Source: Lonicera japonica (Eukaryota > Streptophyta > Magnoliopsida > Dipsacales > Caprifoliaceae). From it: DNA of 64,000 bases. The notes beneath the pieces are model-generated. The model had not been told where the DNA came from, did no database searches, and saw nothing but the letters and a program-made list of their open reading frames with translations. Location: assembly GCA_021464415.1 (NCBI GenBank), contig CM038466.1:50653356-50717355 (forward strand). Direction: 5' to 3'. Position 1 is the stretch's first letter. Each line of letters begins with the position of its first letter. Below, piece by piece: positions 23,316-34,105 of the stretch. The position numbers were made by a program, and so were the translations under genes.

Positions 23316-26300
23316 TCAAAATTTTCGATGACATTCCTTAAGTATATAACTTGAGACACTGATCATAAATTTTAGCTATTTTTGAGCTATCTTTTGGTCA
23401 CATGTTAAGTACCACCACCATCCATCCCTGCCTCACCTCACCTATGTCCTTACATTGGACATCTCGAAAGGGCCTGTTAGACTATTGGCAAATTCCGGTA
23501 GGTGTACTTAACCATGTACCAATCAATTCCCATTGGCACTTAGCCAAATCATATACAACAAGCAAGACCAACACAAATATCATGGAGCCAACAATTAAGT
23601 AACAACAATAAAGATACAAGAACAAAGATAACAATGAGTGCTTTAGAGCTTAATACTAATGATAATGACCCATAATTAGTTGATATCCACCAAAAAGGTT
23701 TCCACAGTATACCCAACTGTCAAATCCTTGATGGGCCAAAATCAAAAATTAAAACTAGAATTTTTAAAATATAATCATCCCATCTAATGTATACTGTAAA
23801 ACTTATCCAATGACGGTCATTCTTCCAGACTTTCCATAAATCTATCTAAAATTATCGTTAATCTACGATTGATCTACATACCAAAAGTGTTTACTTACAT
23901 GAGATTTATGTCATCTATCCATTGGCACCTAACATACCAAAGTCATCTCTCTCTGGAAAAATTACACAAACACAATTACCTCACAACATGCGAGAAACTC
24001 AAAAATTAATATCCTACGATGACTCGGAGGACTTTCTCAAATTTAACAAAAATATACAAACGGATGTCAAATTCAAATTTCTAGGAAATAATTCCTTCGA
24101 TTCCTCTAATCAAGGATTTATATAGAGTTTAACTTGTCAGCAATTAAGGTAAATTCATAAGTTGTTAACAACCTAAAAATGAACGATATCGTATTATTTT
24201 TGCAAGGATTTCCACACAAGGAAACATGATAGAAGAAAATTCAAATATAGATATCCCAAGTCTAAATTTAAGAACTAGATGAACCATAAAGGATTTGAGA
24301 ATATGTCTGCATTCCCATCTATATTTCCAATATGCCCAAAAAGATATAATATCACCATCTCATATCATGCAAGGAACCTTTATGACGAGGGATACCATAA
24401 AAACAAGGAATAAGTGAGATTCAATCTATAACAATAAACTTAATTCAACTTCCTTTACTCTAATAGGTAAACTATAAATATTCCATAATTTTAACTTGTA
24501 AACTTTTAGACAAGATCTTCTTCCGAATAGAAGTCTTACAGCAATTAAAGAAGAAATCATATACCCCAACATTCTCATAAAGAATTTGAGATACCCTCAA
24601 TTCAAACCACTATGCCTATCACATACTCATAACACACAAATCTTATAGGGATAAACTTATGTTACTCACATGTAAATGAGTGTAAAGAACCATAATCCCA
24701 AATGTAGAGAAATCATAAGTATACGCCCATTAGATCCCTAATCTATTCCTCACCTTTTAACATCTCATAGATCTCATGACCCAACGATATTCACATCCAT
24801 AAGTATAAATCGAACAATTTCTAAACGTTTACGTCACCAGAAATCATATTTCGAATCATAACATTGATCACTTGAACAAAAAATATTACTCCATTAAGAA
24901 GGAAAATCGATTTAGTTTTATACCACAATGCAAGATGATTTCCAGTTACTATGAAATTCATTTACGTTAGTTAAGTAGAAGATTCAATTTAATAGTCCTT
25001 TCACAACACCGTTTTTCTTACAAAAGTGTCATATAAGATCATTTATCGGATCAAGAATTATAAGTATTTTATACATCATCGTTGAAAACATCCTATGGCA
25101 TGTCTAAAAATTCAAAAATATAGGGATAACCAAAGTGAATCAAGATCATCTCTAAATATAAATACTTTATATCCACAGAAAGTTCCATAACTCATCAATT
25201 TAAATCCAAAACAATCAAGATACAAAATGATGTATATACCATATGATTCTAATCTAAGAAATTTTCAAAACAGCACATTAAAATAGTCTTCACAACTGAT
25301 TATACTTAATCCACATTACTAGTTTCACACGACCATAGAATATGATTGTCATCTACCCATATCCTCGATATATCCAAAAGTTTCAAACCATATGTGAAAA
25401 GGCACAGCCGAGATCATTACAAACATCATAAACTTCCTTGTCTTTCTATCACTAGATTTCTCCCAAGATATAACCAACCACCATATCATATAAGATAATA
25501 TATATATATATATATATACTTTTGAAGAAAAAATATATCCACCACAAGAAGAAACAGCTATATTGTGAACGTACTATTCTCCCACATACTGAACACCTTA
25601 CCTCAGGTGATTTAATAGACAGTGAAAGAAGAAATCAACTCCTTAATCCTTGAAAACTGAAAGAAGTATGCGACTCTTTACCATTCCCTTATAAATATAG
25701 ATCCATACTATCTGGAAGAACCTTCATTTCCCATAACCCGCAAAAATGAACACTCCCTTCTATGACGATCCTATTCCCGGCATGTATAATAATCCTTTGT
25801 CTTAATTCATCACTCATGACTAATAAGATCCTTACCTCTTCGTATTCTAAGAGGATTAATTATTTTGGCCAATTCCCGTGCCACTTTTCAAATTACTTCA
25901 AAAATTTCTATCGAAAAAAACTAGACCTTTATCCCAAATTACATTTGGTCTCCTCTTTTCAAGAGACTAACCAAAATTACACGAGGTAGAATCTAATCCA
26001 AAAGCAAGATAAACAAAATGATCTTAGGAAATAACGAGCGGGTGATGTGACGAAGCTATAACCTATTAACTTATCATTAAGATAATGATTCTACCCTTCT
26101 CATGTGGGACACAGAAAAACACAAAAGAATTTTCATGCGATACACTTGCATCATGTGGTACCAAAACCACAAGACCAAAATGAAAATGCCTAACATCAAA
26201 ACTTCGAATAGGTCTAACCATAAGACACGACCATTGGTAACCACACTAATTATAATCAGCGAAGAAACAACTTGCCACATCATATGGGCTAACAAGCTCT

Positions 26301-26455
26301 AGATGAGCTGTAGGATTCACAACCATCCTCAGACTTCAAGCTGTAGGATACAAAACACGACCTCAGGAATACACATATCATAATTACTGACAGATACCAA
26401 AGTAACTAGCAAGAATCACAAAACATTTCGTCCCCATCAAGCCCAAGTACTCGTC
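23316..26455 (-). other. Internal non-coding region of the LARD-like element
   Basis: About 3.1 kb of AT-rich DNA without a recognisable gag, protease, RT or integrase on either strand. Open frames here are below 90 codons and unrelated to one another. A TA-dinucleotide run lies at about 25497-25518. Confidence 0.65.
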
Positions 26456-26457
26456 AA

Positions 26458-26477
26458 CCTAGGCTCTGATAGCAATT
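26458..26477 (-). other. Primer-binding site, initiator tRNA-Met type
   Basis: On the minus strand just after the 5' LTR: TTGCTATCAGAGCC, one base from the TGGTATCAGAGC complement of plant initiator tRNA-Met. Spacing of 2-3 bases from the LTR end is normal. Confidence 0.65.
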
Positions 26478-29166
26478 TGTAACACCCCGCCTTAATCTAC
26501 AGGACAACACTCGTAATTAAGACTTGAAGTGTTACTAACCCATCTTAGATTGACTAAAATGGGTATACATGAAAACAAATAAAGAAATTTAAACAGTAAG
26601 TATCACATGTCAATCAGCAAGCTAGAAGAAGATAGTACTGTACAAAATCATGCATACATGTAACCAATATACAAAACCAAACTCAGCAGGTGCAAGTCAG
26701 TAAATAACACTTCGGGCTAGCCGTGGCTTCCCAAGATAACAAATACATAACAAAAATGAATATGTATTAGAGCTATCTATTTCGTTCCCGAACTCGTAGT
26801 CCCGTTACTATCGTTCGCCCCCTGTGTACCTGTAATTGTAAATAAAATACGGGGTGAGCTCACAGCTCAGTAGAGGAAACAGGGAATAACATATCGAAAA
26901 CAAAATTCACAGTTCAAGAATAATTCATATTTCAACAAATGCTTTGGTTTAAAAAAAACATCATCATATAAAACTATACGTGCTTATGCATATGCAGGTT
27001 ACCTCCCTTGTGTCAATCGTTAAGCCACGTAGCCAGAATATATATATATCCACATCGAGCCAAACTTTATCGAGGGCCTGACTGCCCGATCGAACCATCT
27101 GTCAATAATCATAACTGGCCCATTGGCCTCAGAGGATAACATAAGATCAAAACTGAATCGGACCTCCAGTCCAACGATAATATCACACCCACAGAATCAT
27201 CAGTACCTTGCCAATTTTTCTATGTTCCCGAGCTCCACGCCGGTGGCTTATAGGCGGCCAAACATTACTCCCCTCGGGGTTTAGGGCTTTTCAATCTAAG
27301 GGCATGGGGCCCTATCTATTTTTCCATCCTGGTAAGCAGCAAATAAACACATAGTCCTTTCACCATCGAAGGGCCACAATAGAATCATATCCAGATTCAT
27401 ATCAGGATCATATCACATCTAGAACAGAATCATATCCATATCCATATCATGATCATTTCATATCCAGAATGATACAATAATCATAAGAAGCTCCCGGCAT
27501 ACTGATAAGAGATATACGCTTATACGATAGGCCAGAAGAATGATCCGAGCTCGCCAAAGGATCTCCAAGATTTTGGTTGACACAAACGTGATGCATAATA
27601 TGCATAGCATGTTATTTAGCAAACACATGAAGCAATCTATGCCATAAACCCTTTAACAAGTCTCATTAGATATCCCCTGATGTGTATAAAATATTAACAA
27701 GTCCATTTCATCATAAATAGCATCCAAACATCCAAGGGATATCTTGTACATTTTAATTAACACAATACGTCAAGTATAAATGGCACACTTTGCCTCAAAA
27801 CATGCATTCATCTCATTTAACAAACATTTGAAGTAATTTATACCATATACACTTCCACAAGCTCAACCCCGTACTCCATGATGCGTAAAAACAACAATAG
27901 TTCATTTTCGTCAATTTTTAGGAGTCAAGAATTCATGGAATACTTCATAGGGTTGAATAATACAAAGGTATCATGTGTATATGGCATTTATGGCTTTAAA
28001 TCTCACATTTGAACCTTTACAACCATTTATAAATGCACTCAATATATGTATCATAATTTCTTTAGAGAACACATGGGGAAAACATGATAAATTTCATCAA
28101 ACAAGTCATACTACATGTTTTGACCACATTTAAACTATACAATTGAGTTTTGAAGTCATATAAACCCCTACTTCAAGCGTGGAGACCAAAAGAAAGAAGA
28201 AAGTTATAAACCGAAGCCTCGTTCGGTGAAATCCTCAAGCTCTCGTGTCACCGCATTCCTAGCATAGCCAAATTCTCGAATTAATAGATTATAAACCCAA
28301 CCCAAGTAGCCAAAGTTCATGCCTGGGCTTCTATAGAAGAAAACCAAGGTAGAAGATGATGAATAATACCTTAGAGATGGGTTTTGAATGATTTGGAGCT
28401 TTGATCCTTCAATTTGGATGGATAGATGCGTAGAAATCCCTTTCTTTCTCTCTCTAGAACCCTCTAGAACACTCCTTGGGAGTGTGTGGAAGTTAGCCCC
28501 GAAAATGGGATGAAAAAGGTGTAAAAATGGCTTTAAAACGAGCTTAAGTCGGTGGAAATAGTTAACTGGCGGACAGGTATGCCAAATACCGAATACCGGT
28601 CCGCAGAGCATAAATTTTCCGAAAATTTGGTGCCTAACCGGTTCGCGCTATAACTTTGGGGTTCTGGCGCACTGTTTTTGTTTTGGCCATAAATTTTCGC
28701 TCATAACTCCGATTGAGGTGATCTTTATGTCCACGAAAAGATATTTCAATGATATACAACTTCCTAAGAGGGTGTTTTCCCAAATTCTGGATAGAGTTTT
28801 TCCAAAAATTCACCGAAGACAGCGCTCTGCTAAAACGCTATCGAATGACCAGAATTTTGCAATGGGCCTACTTTGCGCCCTGTTTTGACCCACGAGGAGT
28901 GTGAATTGGACTTCGGCTAAAACACGGAAGTTATAGAATGGTACAAATACTAGACACCAACGTGAATGGAATCTCAGTCGGGTAAATAACGAACAAATTA
29001 AGATAGCTCAAAAATAGCTAAAATTAATAAATCGCGAAGAACCAAAACTTTTTATTTATCAACCAAAATCGATTCGAGCCACCCGAATTACCAAACGATC
29101 ACTCACATGAGTATAAATAAGCTAATATAATTCCATTTAAAACAAATTAAAGTACGGGGTATTACA
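26478..29166 (-). repeat. 5' LTR of the LARD-like element
   Basis: 2689 bp, colinear with 20581-23287. Visible differences include an extra about 37-bp block near 27117-27153 (absent from the other LTR near 21250), a deletion near 28635 and scattered substitutions. Confidence 0.88.
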
Positions 29167-29216
29167 TACAACCTCTTGTTCCAACCAAGAAATCCTCTCC
29201 TGCTCTAATACCAAGA
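29167..29216 (-). pseudogene. Gypsy gag N-terminal remnant and primer site
   Basis: On the minus strand the PBS-like TGGTATTAGAGC (29213-29202) runs into an open frame ending ERISWLEQEVV at the LARD insertion; the frame resumes at 20580 as KLSAGQEH. No ATG lies between the PBS and this frame, so the gag start is already lost or displaced. Confidence 0.65.
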
Positions 29217-29294
29217 TGTTATGATCTTCTTGTTCCTTCGATTGTGCACAAGTGAGAGGTGGCGAATATACGAAATGATTCTTTGATTTCCTTA
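29217..29294 (-). repeat. Outer gypsy 5' LTR, 3' part
   Basis: The end of the outer element's 5' LTR (minus strand ...GATCATAACA, then three bases, then the PBS). It is cut at 29294 by the LBD-carrying element; the remainder is at 33764-34105. Confidence 0.65.
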
Positions 29295-30096
29295 TGATGG
29301 GGTTAAATACTAATTTTACCATTGGTCTACAAAGGTAATTCAACATTTTTTACTTCCGGTAAAATCCCATTTTTACCCCCGGTAAAATCTCATTTTTACC
29401 TCCACTAAAATTCCACTCATCTCCATTAAACTCCACTCACCTCCATTAACTTCCACTCAAATTCCACTTATATCCACTCACCTTTGTAAAATTACCTTTT
29501 TGCCCCCCATCTTCATCAAATTTACTTTTTTACCATTCTAAATTTACCTATAAATACCCCCTTCATTCATTCATTCAAGACACACCAAAAACACACAATT
29601 CTTCTTATCTAATATTCATCCATCTCATCAAAGAGATATAAATTCATTGGCAATATAAATACAAGCCAATTCGAGAAGAAATAGAAGAGTCATATACTCT
29701 CTATTTTCATACCCCAAAAAATAGAAGGGTCTTATACTCTCTATTTTCATACTCCAAAAAATACCAACAACCCTTATACACTCTCTTTTATACAGTTTAT
29801 TATTTATTCTGTTGAAATGTTTGTAATCCTAATTCTATACTTATAAATAGAATTAAGGAAATTATAGAGAGAGAAGTTGGTAGCTTGTATTATCTTCCAA
29901 ATTGATCGCCTTTGAGCTAATACAAAGCAAGCACACACAAAAGGAGGACGTACCACTGGAATAGCATAAGCGCTACCGGGAGAACCTACCTTAAAAAAAA
30001 AGTCACGTGTTCATCATTGCGCCGCATTTATTTTTTATTCACCGATATTCACTTATTGATTGGTTAATTATCTATCTCTAGATTTTGACACCATCA
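29295..30096 (+). repeat. 5' LTR of the LBD-carrying element
   Basis: Begins with several copies of a CC(C/T)GGTAAAATC(C/T)CATTTTTA unit and CCACTCA(A/C)(C/A)TCCA units, then TATAAATAG at 29842-29850 as a likely TATA box. The region after it (GGAGGACGTACC...GGGAGAACCTACC) would be R-U5. Confidence 0.92.
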
Positions 30097-30098
30097 GT

Positions 30099-30117
30099 TG
30101 GCGCCGTCTGTGGGAAC
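30099..30117 (+). other. Primer-binding site
   Basis: TGGCGCCGTCTGTGGGAAC two bases after the LTR; it starts TGG, complementary to the CCA end of a tRNA. The exact tRNA was not decided. Confidence 0.8.
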
Positions 30118-30180
30118 GATAAGCTTTCTAAGGTTCTCGTTCTTTAAAAATTACAAGTGAATTTTCGGTGAAAAACTCGA

Positions 30181-30620
30181 AATCCCGCGGGTCTACGTAG
30201 CTCAATATTCTCGGGGGCATAACTTTGTGCTCAAAATTCCAAATTATGTGATTCTTGAGTCCATTTTGGAGAAAATTTCAAGAGATACAACTTTTCAGTT
30301 TAAGATTTTTTCAAATTCGTCCATCTCGGGGTTCAAAACTTCGATACGAATTTTCTGGAACGAAATCCCGCGGGCCAATGGTGACTCAATATTATCAGGT
30401 GCATAACTTTCTGCTCAAAACTCCAAATCATGTGACTCTGGAGTCCATTTTGAAGAAAATTTCAAGATCTACAACTTTCCAGTTCAATCCGTTTTCAAAT
30501 TTTGCCATCTCGGGGTCCAAAACTGGGATACAAAGGTGCTCCGATAAAAAATGCAAAAATCCGACAGGCTTATGCTAGCTCAATATTTACGGGCGCATAA
30601 TCATTCAAAAAATCCGGTTA
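30181..30620 (+). repeat. 183-bp tandem repeats in the LBD-carrying element
   Basis: A unit starting AATCCCGCGGG at 30181 recurs at 30364, with a third, partial and diverged copy from about 30558. Each full unit contains GCATAACTTT(G/C)TGCTCAAAA and ends in a GATC/GATACTACAACTTT-type motif also found in the LTRs of the LARD-like element. No protein is recognised. Confidence 0.8.
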
Positions 30621-31194
30621 CCCGAGGAGATAAAATCCAAAAAAGAGATAAGTTATTTTTTGATAACTCATATATGATTTTTTATCTTTGTTTTAATATA
30701 TCTAAAGTCGTATCATTTTCTTACAATCAATAATTTTTATTGTAGAAAAAATTGATGAGCTTCCAAAAGATTACTTCCTGAATGTAATTCTTATCAAGTT
30801 CATCCGACAAATCATAAGAAATAAATTGAAGAAATTTTCAGCGGATATCAAACTTCCACAAAGCCGAATGCAATTTTGAAGTCTATCAGACAACAGCAGG
30901 ACCGCCTCAACCCAAAGAGACCTGGCTGAGAATGATCATCTACTGCTGCACCACTGGTCAGAGACCAAGATTTTAAGAAACCCTGGTAATAAATGAGAAA
31001 ATTGTCAAAATTTGCATAAGTTAGAAGGGAGCAAGACTCTACTCAAAACTTAGCAAAAAGAACAAATTTTCCATTTAAGAAACCAAGGATTTCGAAAAAA
31101 TTGCTATCAACATACAAGGGCCATGCTTTAAACAATTACAAGTGGAGCATCTCCGGAATACTTTTACAAAATCCTCACTAGAGATACACATTAT

Positions 31195-32004
31195 CTAGTC
31201 ATTCAGAAAAGGCTGAAGAATCTGAAAATCATCAGCATTAAAATTCAAAACAGTATTTAAATAAGAAGAAGAAGAATCAAAAAAATCATGGCGAATATTC
31301 CCTGAAGCTGTCCAGTCAGGGCCCGTTGTTTCAGCAAAATCTGCAACAAAATCATCTAATGCAGATTGCGATAAAAAATTGTTCGAACCACCCTGGTAAA
31401 CGGCGTCCAAGGCAGCCTGATCATAGGACCAATCCATTTCAGTCAGAGGAGCCCCATTTTCTACAAGATTTGTAGAAGTCGAAAGAATATTCTGTACACC
31501 CTCTTCCGACATAAGGAGCCTTAAAAAACCTCCGGCAATAGGTTTTGAAAGATTCACGGCAGTCGGAATAACATTTGGCACGTTATTTTTTACCGACGAA
31601 AAGAACCTCGAAGAACCTCCAGGAGGAGCAAATGAGCACAACGGGTTAACACAGGAAGACCCCCCTCCTAATCGAGCCTCTAATGCCGTCACCCGTGCTT
31701 GTAACTCTTCCACCTTCTGTTCAAAAGAAGCAAGGAGAGCAGTACAGCCTCTAACGGGATTCTCAATCCTCGCCGTGGCTTCAAGAAGGTACGAACTAAT
31801 AGCCTCAAAAAGTCGATCTTCGGGGACACGTTGCAAAAAAGATGCAACATTCCTCACCCCGAAAACAGAGAAAATTGTGTGATAGTCCTCACGATCAATC
31901 ACATTTGGGAAAATTCTAGCATAATCACAAGATAGAGGACATCTCTTGTGGCTATGAGCACAAGCCACACATGGGCGACCTGAAAAATATGGAGTGTTTG
32001 ACAT
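31195..32004 (-). CDS. LOB-domain (LBD) transcription-factor-like protein, inside a retrotransposon
   Basis: An intact, intronless 269-residue ORF, antisense to the surrounding element. The LOB zinc-finger-like motif CX2CX6CX3C is complete (Cys12, Cys15, Cys22, Cys26: CVACAHSHKRCPLSC). A GAS-type block follows (FSVFGVRNVASFLQRVP from 45; ENPVRGC at 81-87 with the invariant Pro83), then a zipper-like F-X6-L-X3-V-X6-L at 94-112, the class I spacing with conservative changes. The C-terminal 150 residues are Ser/Asp-rich, as in activator tails. Family knowledge: LBD proteins are nuclear, bind GCGGCG-like DNA and control organ boundaries, lateral roots and nitrogen responses. Whether this copy is expressed is unknown. 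It is probably derived from a host gene, captured by the element or kept as an extra ORF; a divergent, retroelement-specific LBD family is the alternative. Confidence 0.88.
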   Translation of the reverse strand: MSNTPYFSGRPCVACAHSHKRCPLSCDYARIFPNVIDREDYHTIFSVFGVRNVASFLQRVPEDRLFEAISSYLLEATARIENPVRGCTALLASFEQKVEELQARVTALEARLGGGSSCVNPLCSFAPPGGSSRFFSSVKNNVPNVIPTAVNLSKPIAGGFLRLLMSEEGVQNILSTSTNLVENGAPLTEMDWSYDQAALDAVYQGGSNNFLSQSALDDFVADFAETTGPDWTASGNIRHDFFDSSSSYLNTVLNFNADDFQILQPFLND

Positions 32005-32345
32005 TATTTCTGTTTACTTTTGTAAGAAAAACTTATTACAAAAGAGAAAAATGGCGTTGGAGGAAAGGGATGGTGATGGAGGAAAGGGATGGTGATGGAA
32101 GAAAGGGGTTGGGTCTCGAGGGAGAGGAAGACGAAGAAGGAGAATGAGAGGAGAGTGAGAGGGAGAGGGAGATGAAAAGGGGGAAGAAGATGAAGAGGAA
32201 GAAGGGAGAAGGGGAATAAGAGAGAGATAGACTCCGACAGAGGGACCGAAAAACGGCCGAAAGAGGCCGACAAAAGAAAAAGAAAAGAAAAGAAAGGTGC
32301 AAAAAAAAAAGAAAAAGAAAAAGAAAAAGAAAATATATATATATA
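32005..32345 (-). promoter_or_regulatory. CT-rich leader and TATA-like start region upstream of the LBD ORF
   Basis: Upstream of the LBD start the minus strand is almost pure pyrimidine for about 280 bases (CTCTCTC, TTCTTCTTC), as in many plant 5' UTRs, preceded by an (AT)n box at 32333-32346. A short duplicated unit (GGATGGTGATGGA on the plus strand) lies at 32060-32100. It could drive antisense transcription of the LBD ORF; this is inferred from composition only. Confidence 0.4.
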
Positions 32346-32460
32346 TGTGTTGGAAAAGCCCGAGTAGAATCAAATTATTTATGATCGAAATCTGGTCAGC
32401 TTTACATATTAATGTTCCGAGCTCTACGACTTGCATCTAAGGTCTAACGAGTTCTACACA

Positions 32461-32690
32461 TTGATGTTTCGAGCTCAACGACTAGCATCCGAGATCTAGC
32501 ATCATTGGATTACGACTCGAGATCAACGTCTAGCCAGCCTTACACAATGATGTTCTGAAGCTCTAAAAGCTCTACACATTGATGTTTTGAGCTCAACGAC
32601 TAGCATCCGAGATCTAACATCCTTGAACTAAGACTCGAGATCAACGTCTAGCCAGCCTTACACAATGATGTTCTGAAACTTTAAAGACCA
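32461..32690 (+). repeat. 118-bp tandem repeats before the 3' LTR
   Basis: The unit starting TTGATGTTTCGAGCTCAACG at 32461 recurs at 32579 with few changes; partial, diverged copies of its ATGTTC(C/T)GAGCTC core lie on both sides (about 32410 and 32720). Non-coding. Confidence 0.8.
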
Positions 32691-32900
32691 ATGATCAAAG
32701 TCTGGCTACCTTTACATGTTAATGTTCTGAGCTCCACAAACTTATGGTCAAAGGTTAAACGAAACCTTACACGCCGATTACTCGAGCTCTCTCCATGATT
32801 ATCTTCCTTGACAAGTACTCGCTCTTACACCTTGGTTTTGAGCCGGACCACTCGACCGACAAAAATATTTATCCTTCACATTCAGCTTTCAGCATAAACA

Positions 32901-32917
32901 TAAAGGATAGGGGCAAT
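32901..32917 (+). other. Polypurine tract of the LBD-carrying element
   Basis: TAAAGGATAGGGGCAAT directly precedes the 3' LTR, the expected site and composition of the plus-strand primer. Confidence 0.75.
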
Positions 32918-33763
32918 TGATGGGGTTAAATACTAATTTTACCATTGGTCTACAAAGGTAATTCAACATTTTTTACCTCCGGTAAAATCCCATTTTTACC
33001 CCCGGTAAAATCCCATTTTTACCCCCGGTAAAATCTCATTTTTACCTCCACTAAAATCCCACTCAACTCCACTCAAATTCCACTCATCTCCATTAAACTC
33101 CACTCACCTCCATTAACTTCCACTCAAATTCCACTTATATCCACCCACCTTTGTAAAATTACCTTTTTGCCCCCCATCTTCATCAAATTTACTTTTTTAC
33201 CATTCTAAATTTACCTATAAATACCCCCTTCATTCATTCATTCAAGACACACCAAAAACACACAATTCTTCTTATCTAATATTCATCCATCTCATCAAAG
33301 AGATATAAATTTATTGGCAATATAAATACAAGCCAATTCGAGAAGAAATAGAAGAGTCATATACTCTCTATTTTCATACCCCAAAAAATAGAAGGGTCTT
33401 ATACTCTCTATTTTCATACTCCAAAAAATACCAACAACCTTTATACACTCTCTTTTATACAGTTTATTATTTATTCTGTTGAAATATTTGTAATCCTAAT
33501 TCTATACTTATAAATAGAATTAAGGAAATTATAGAGAGAGAAGTTGGTAGCTTGTATTATCTTCCAAATTGATCGCCTTTGAGCTAATACAAAGCAAGCA
33601 CACACAAAAGGAGGACGTACCACTGGAATAGCATAAGCGCTACCGGGGGAACATACCTTAAAAAAAAAGTCACGTGTTCATCATTGCGCCGCATTTATTT
33701 TTTATTCACCGATATTCACTTATTGATTGGTTAATTATCTATCTCTAGATTTTGACACCATCA
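32918..33763 (+). repeat. 3' LTR of the LBD-carrying element
   Basis: Nearly identical to 29295-30096; 44 bp longer because of one more CCCGGTAAAATCC unit and one more CCACTCAACT-type unit near its start. TATAAATAG lies at 33509-33517. Confidence 0.92.
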
Positions 33764-34105
33764 CCTTATTTTATCTCTCAAGAGAAAATAAAAAAGGAAA
33801 GCAATTAAATAACAAGATGGGATTTTTCGAGGAAATCATAACCTCCAATAAACACACGAAGTGCTATGCAATTATCCAAGACATTTTTAATTAAAACTAA
33901 AGGAGTTTAAATAGGGGAGCAATTAGACTCCACTACTATCACTTACAACCCATGTTTCAACCATTTCCTAAAATTAATCATCCTAACCGACCATTACTAC
34001 TTAACAAGCATTAATTAAAACAAATCCTAACTAATTTACTATCTTTGTCTAGAAAACTACCAAAGCAACAAGGAGGTGAGTTTACACTTTTTTAGGGGCG
34101 TAACA
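33764..34105 (-). repeat. Outer gypsy 5' LTR, 5' part
   Basis: On the minus strand the LTR starts TGTTACGCCCC at 34105, a start typical of chromovirus-type LTRs. It contains CCCCTATTTAAACTCC near 33915 as a TATA candidate and is interrupted at 33764 by the LBD-carrying element. Rejoined with 29217-29294 the LTR would be about 415-425 bp. Confidence 0.6.

Larger units (their letters stand above)
20581..29166 (-). mobile_element. Non-autonomous LTR retrotransposon with 2.7-kb LTRs (LARD-like)
   Basis: Two long direct repeats (20581-23287 and 26478-29166), both TG...CA, flank a 3.19-kb internal region. The PBS lies next to the right LTR and the polypurine tract next to the left LTR, so the element reads on the minus strand. 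Flanking 5-mers are GACAA and TACAA (one mismatch), and the gag frame of the host element continues across the site. No gag or pol was recognised inside, so it resembles a large retrotransposon derivative that depends on enzymes from elsewhere. LTR divergence looks like several percent by eye plus indels, so it is older than the LBD-carrying element. Confidence 0.88.
29295..33763 (+). mobile_element. Young LTR retrotransposon carrying an antisense LBD gene
   Basis: 4469 bp, plus strand. LTRs at 29295-30096 (802 bp) and 32918-33763 (846 bp) begin TGATGG and end CCATCA. A primer site follows the left LTR, a purine tract precedes the right LTR, and both outer flanks are CCTTA, a perfect 5-bp target duplication. 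By eye the LTRs differ by fewer than about ten substitutions plus two small repeat-number indels, so insertion is recent. The 2.8-kb interior has no gag or pol; instead it has two tandem-repeat blocks and, on the opposite strand, an intact LOB-domain ORF. LTR end structure resembles the Tat-type Ty3/gypsy group, an inference. It must borrow enzymes from an autonomous partner. Confidence 0.93.

Noticed and set aside
28204..28611. 135-residue minus-strand frame in the long LTR
   Set aside because: It lies wholly in the LTR, has no recognisable domain, and is not kept open in the sister LTR (about 22300-22720).
32004..32436. Three overlapping minus-strand frames rich in Ser, Leu, Phe and Pro upstream of the LBD ORF
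   Set aside because: They are translations of the pyrimidine-rich leader; low complexity in every frame and no domain.
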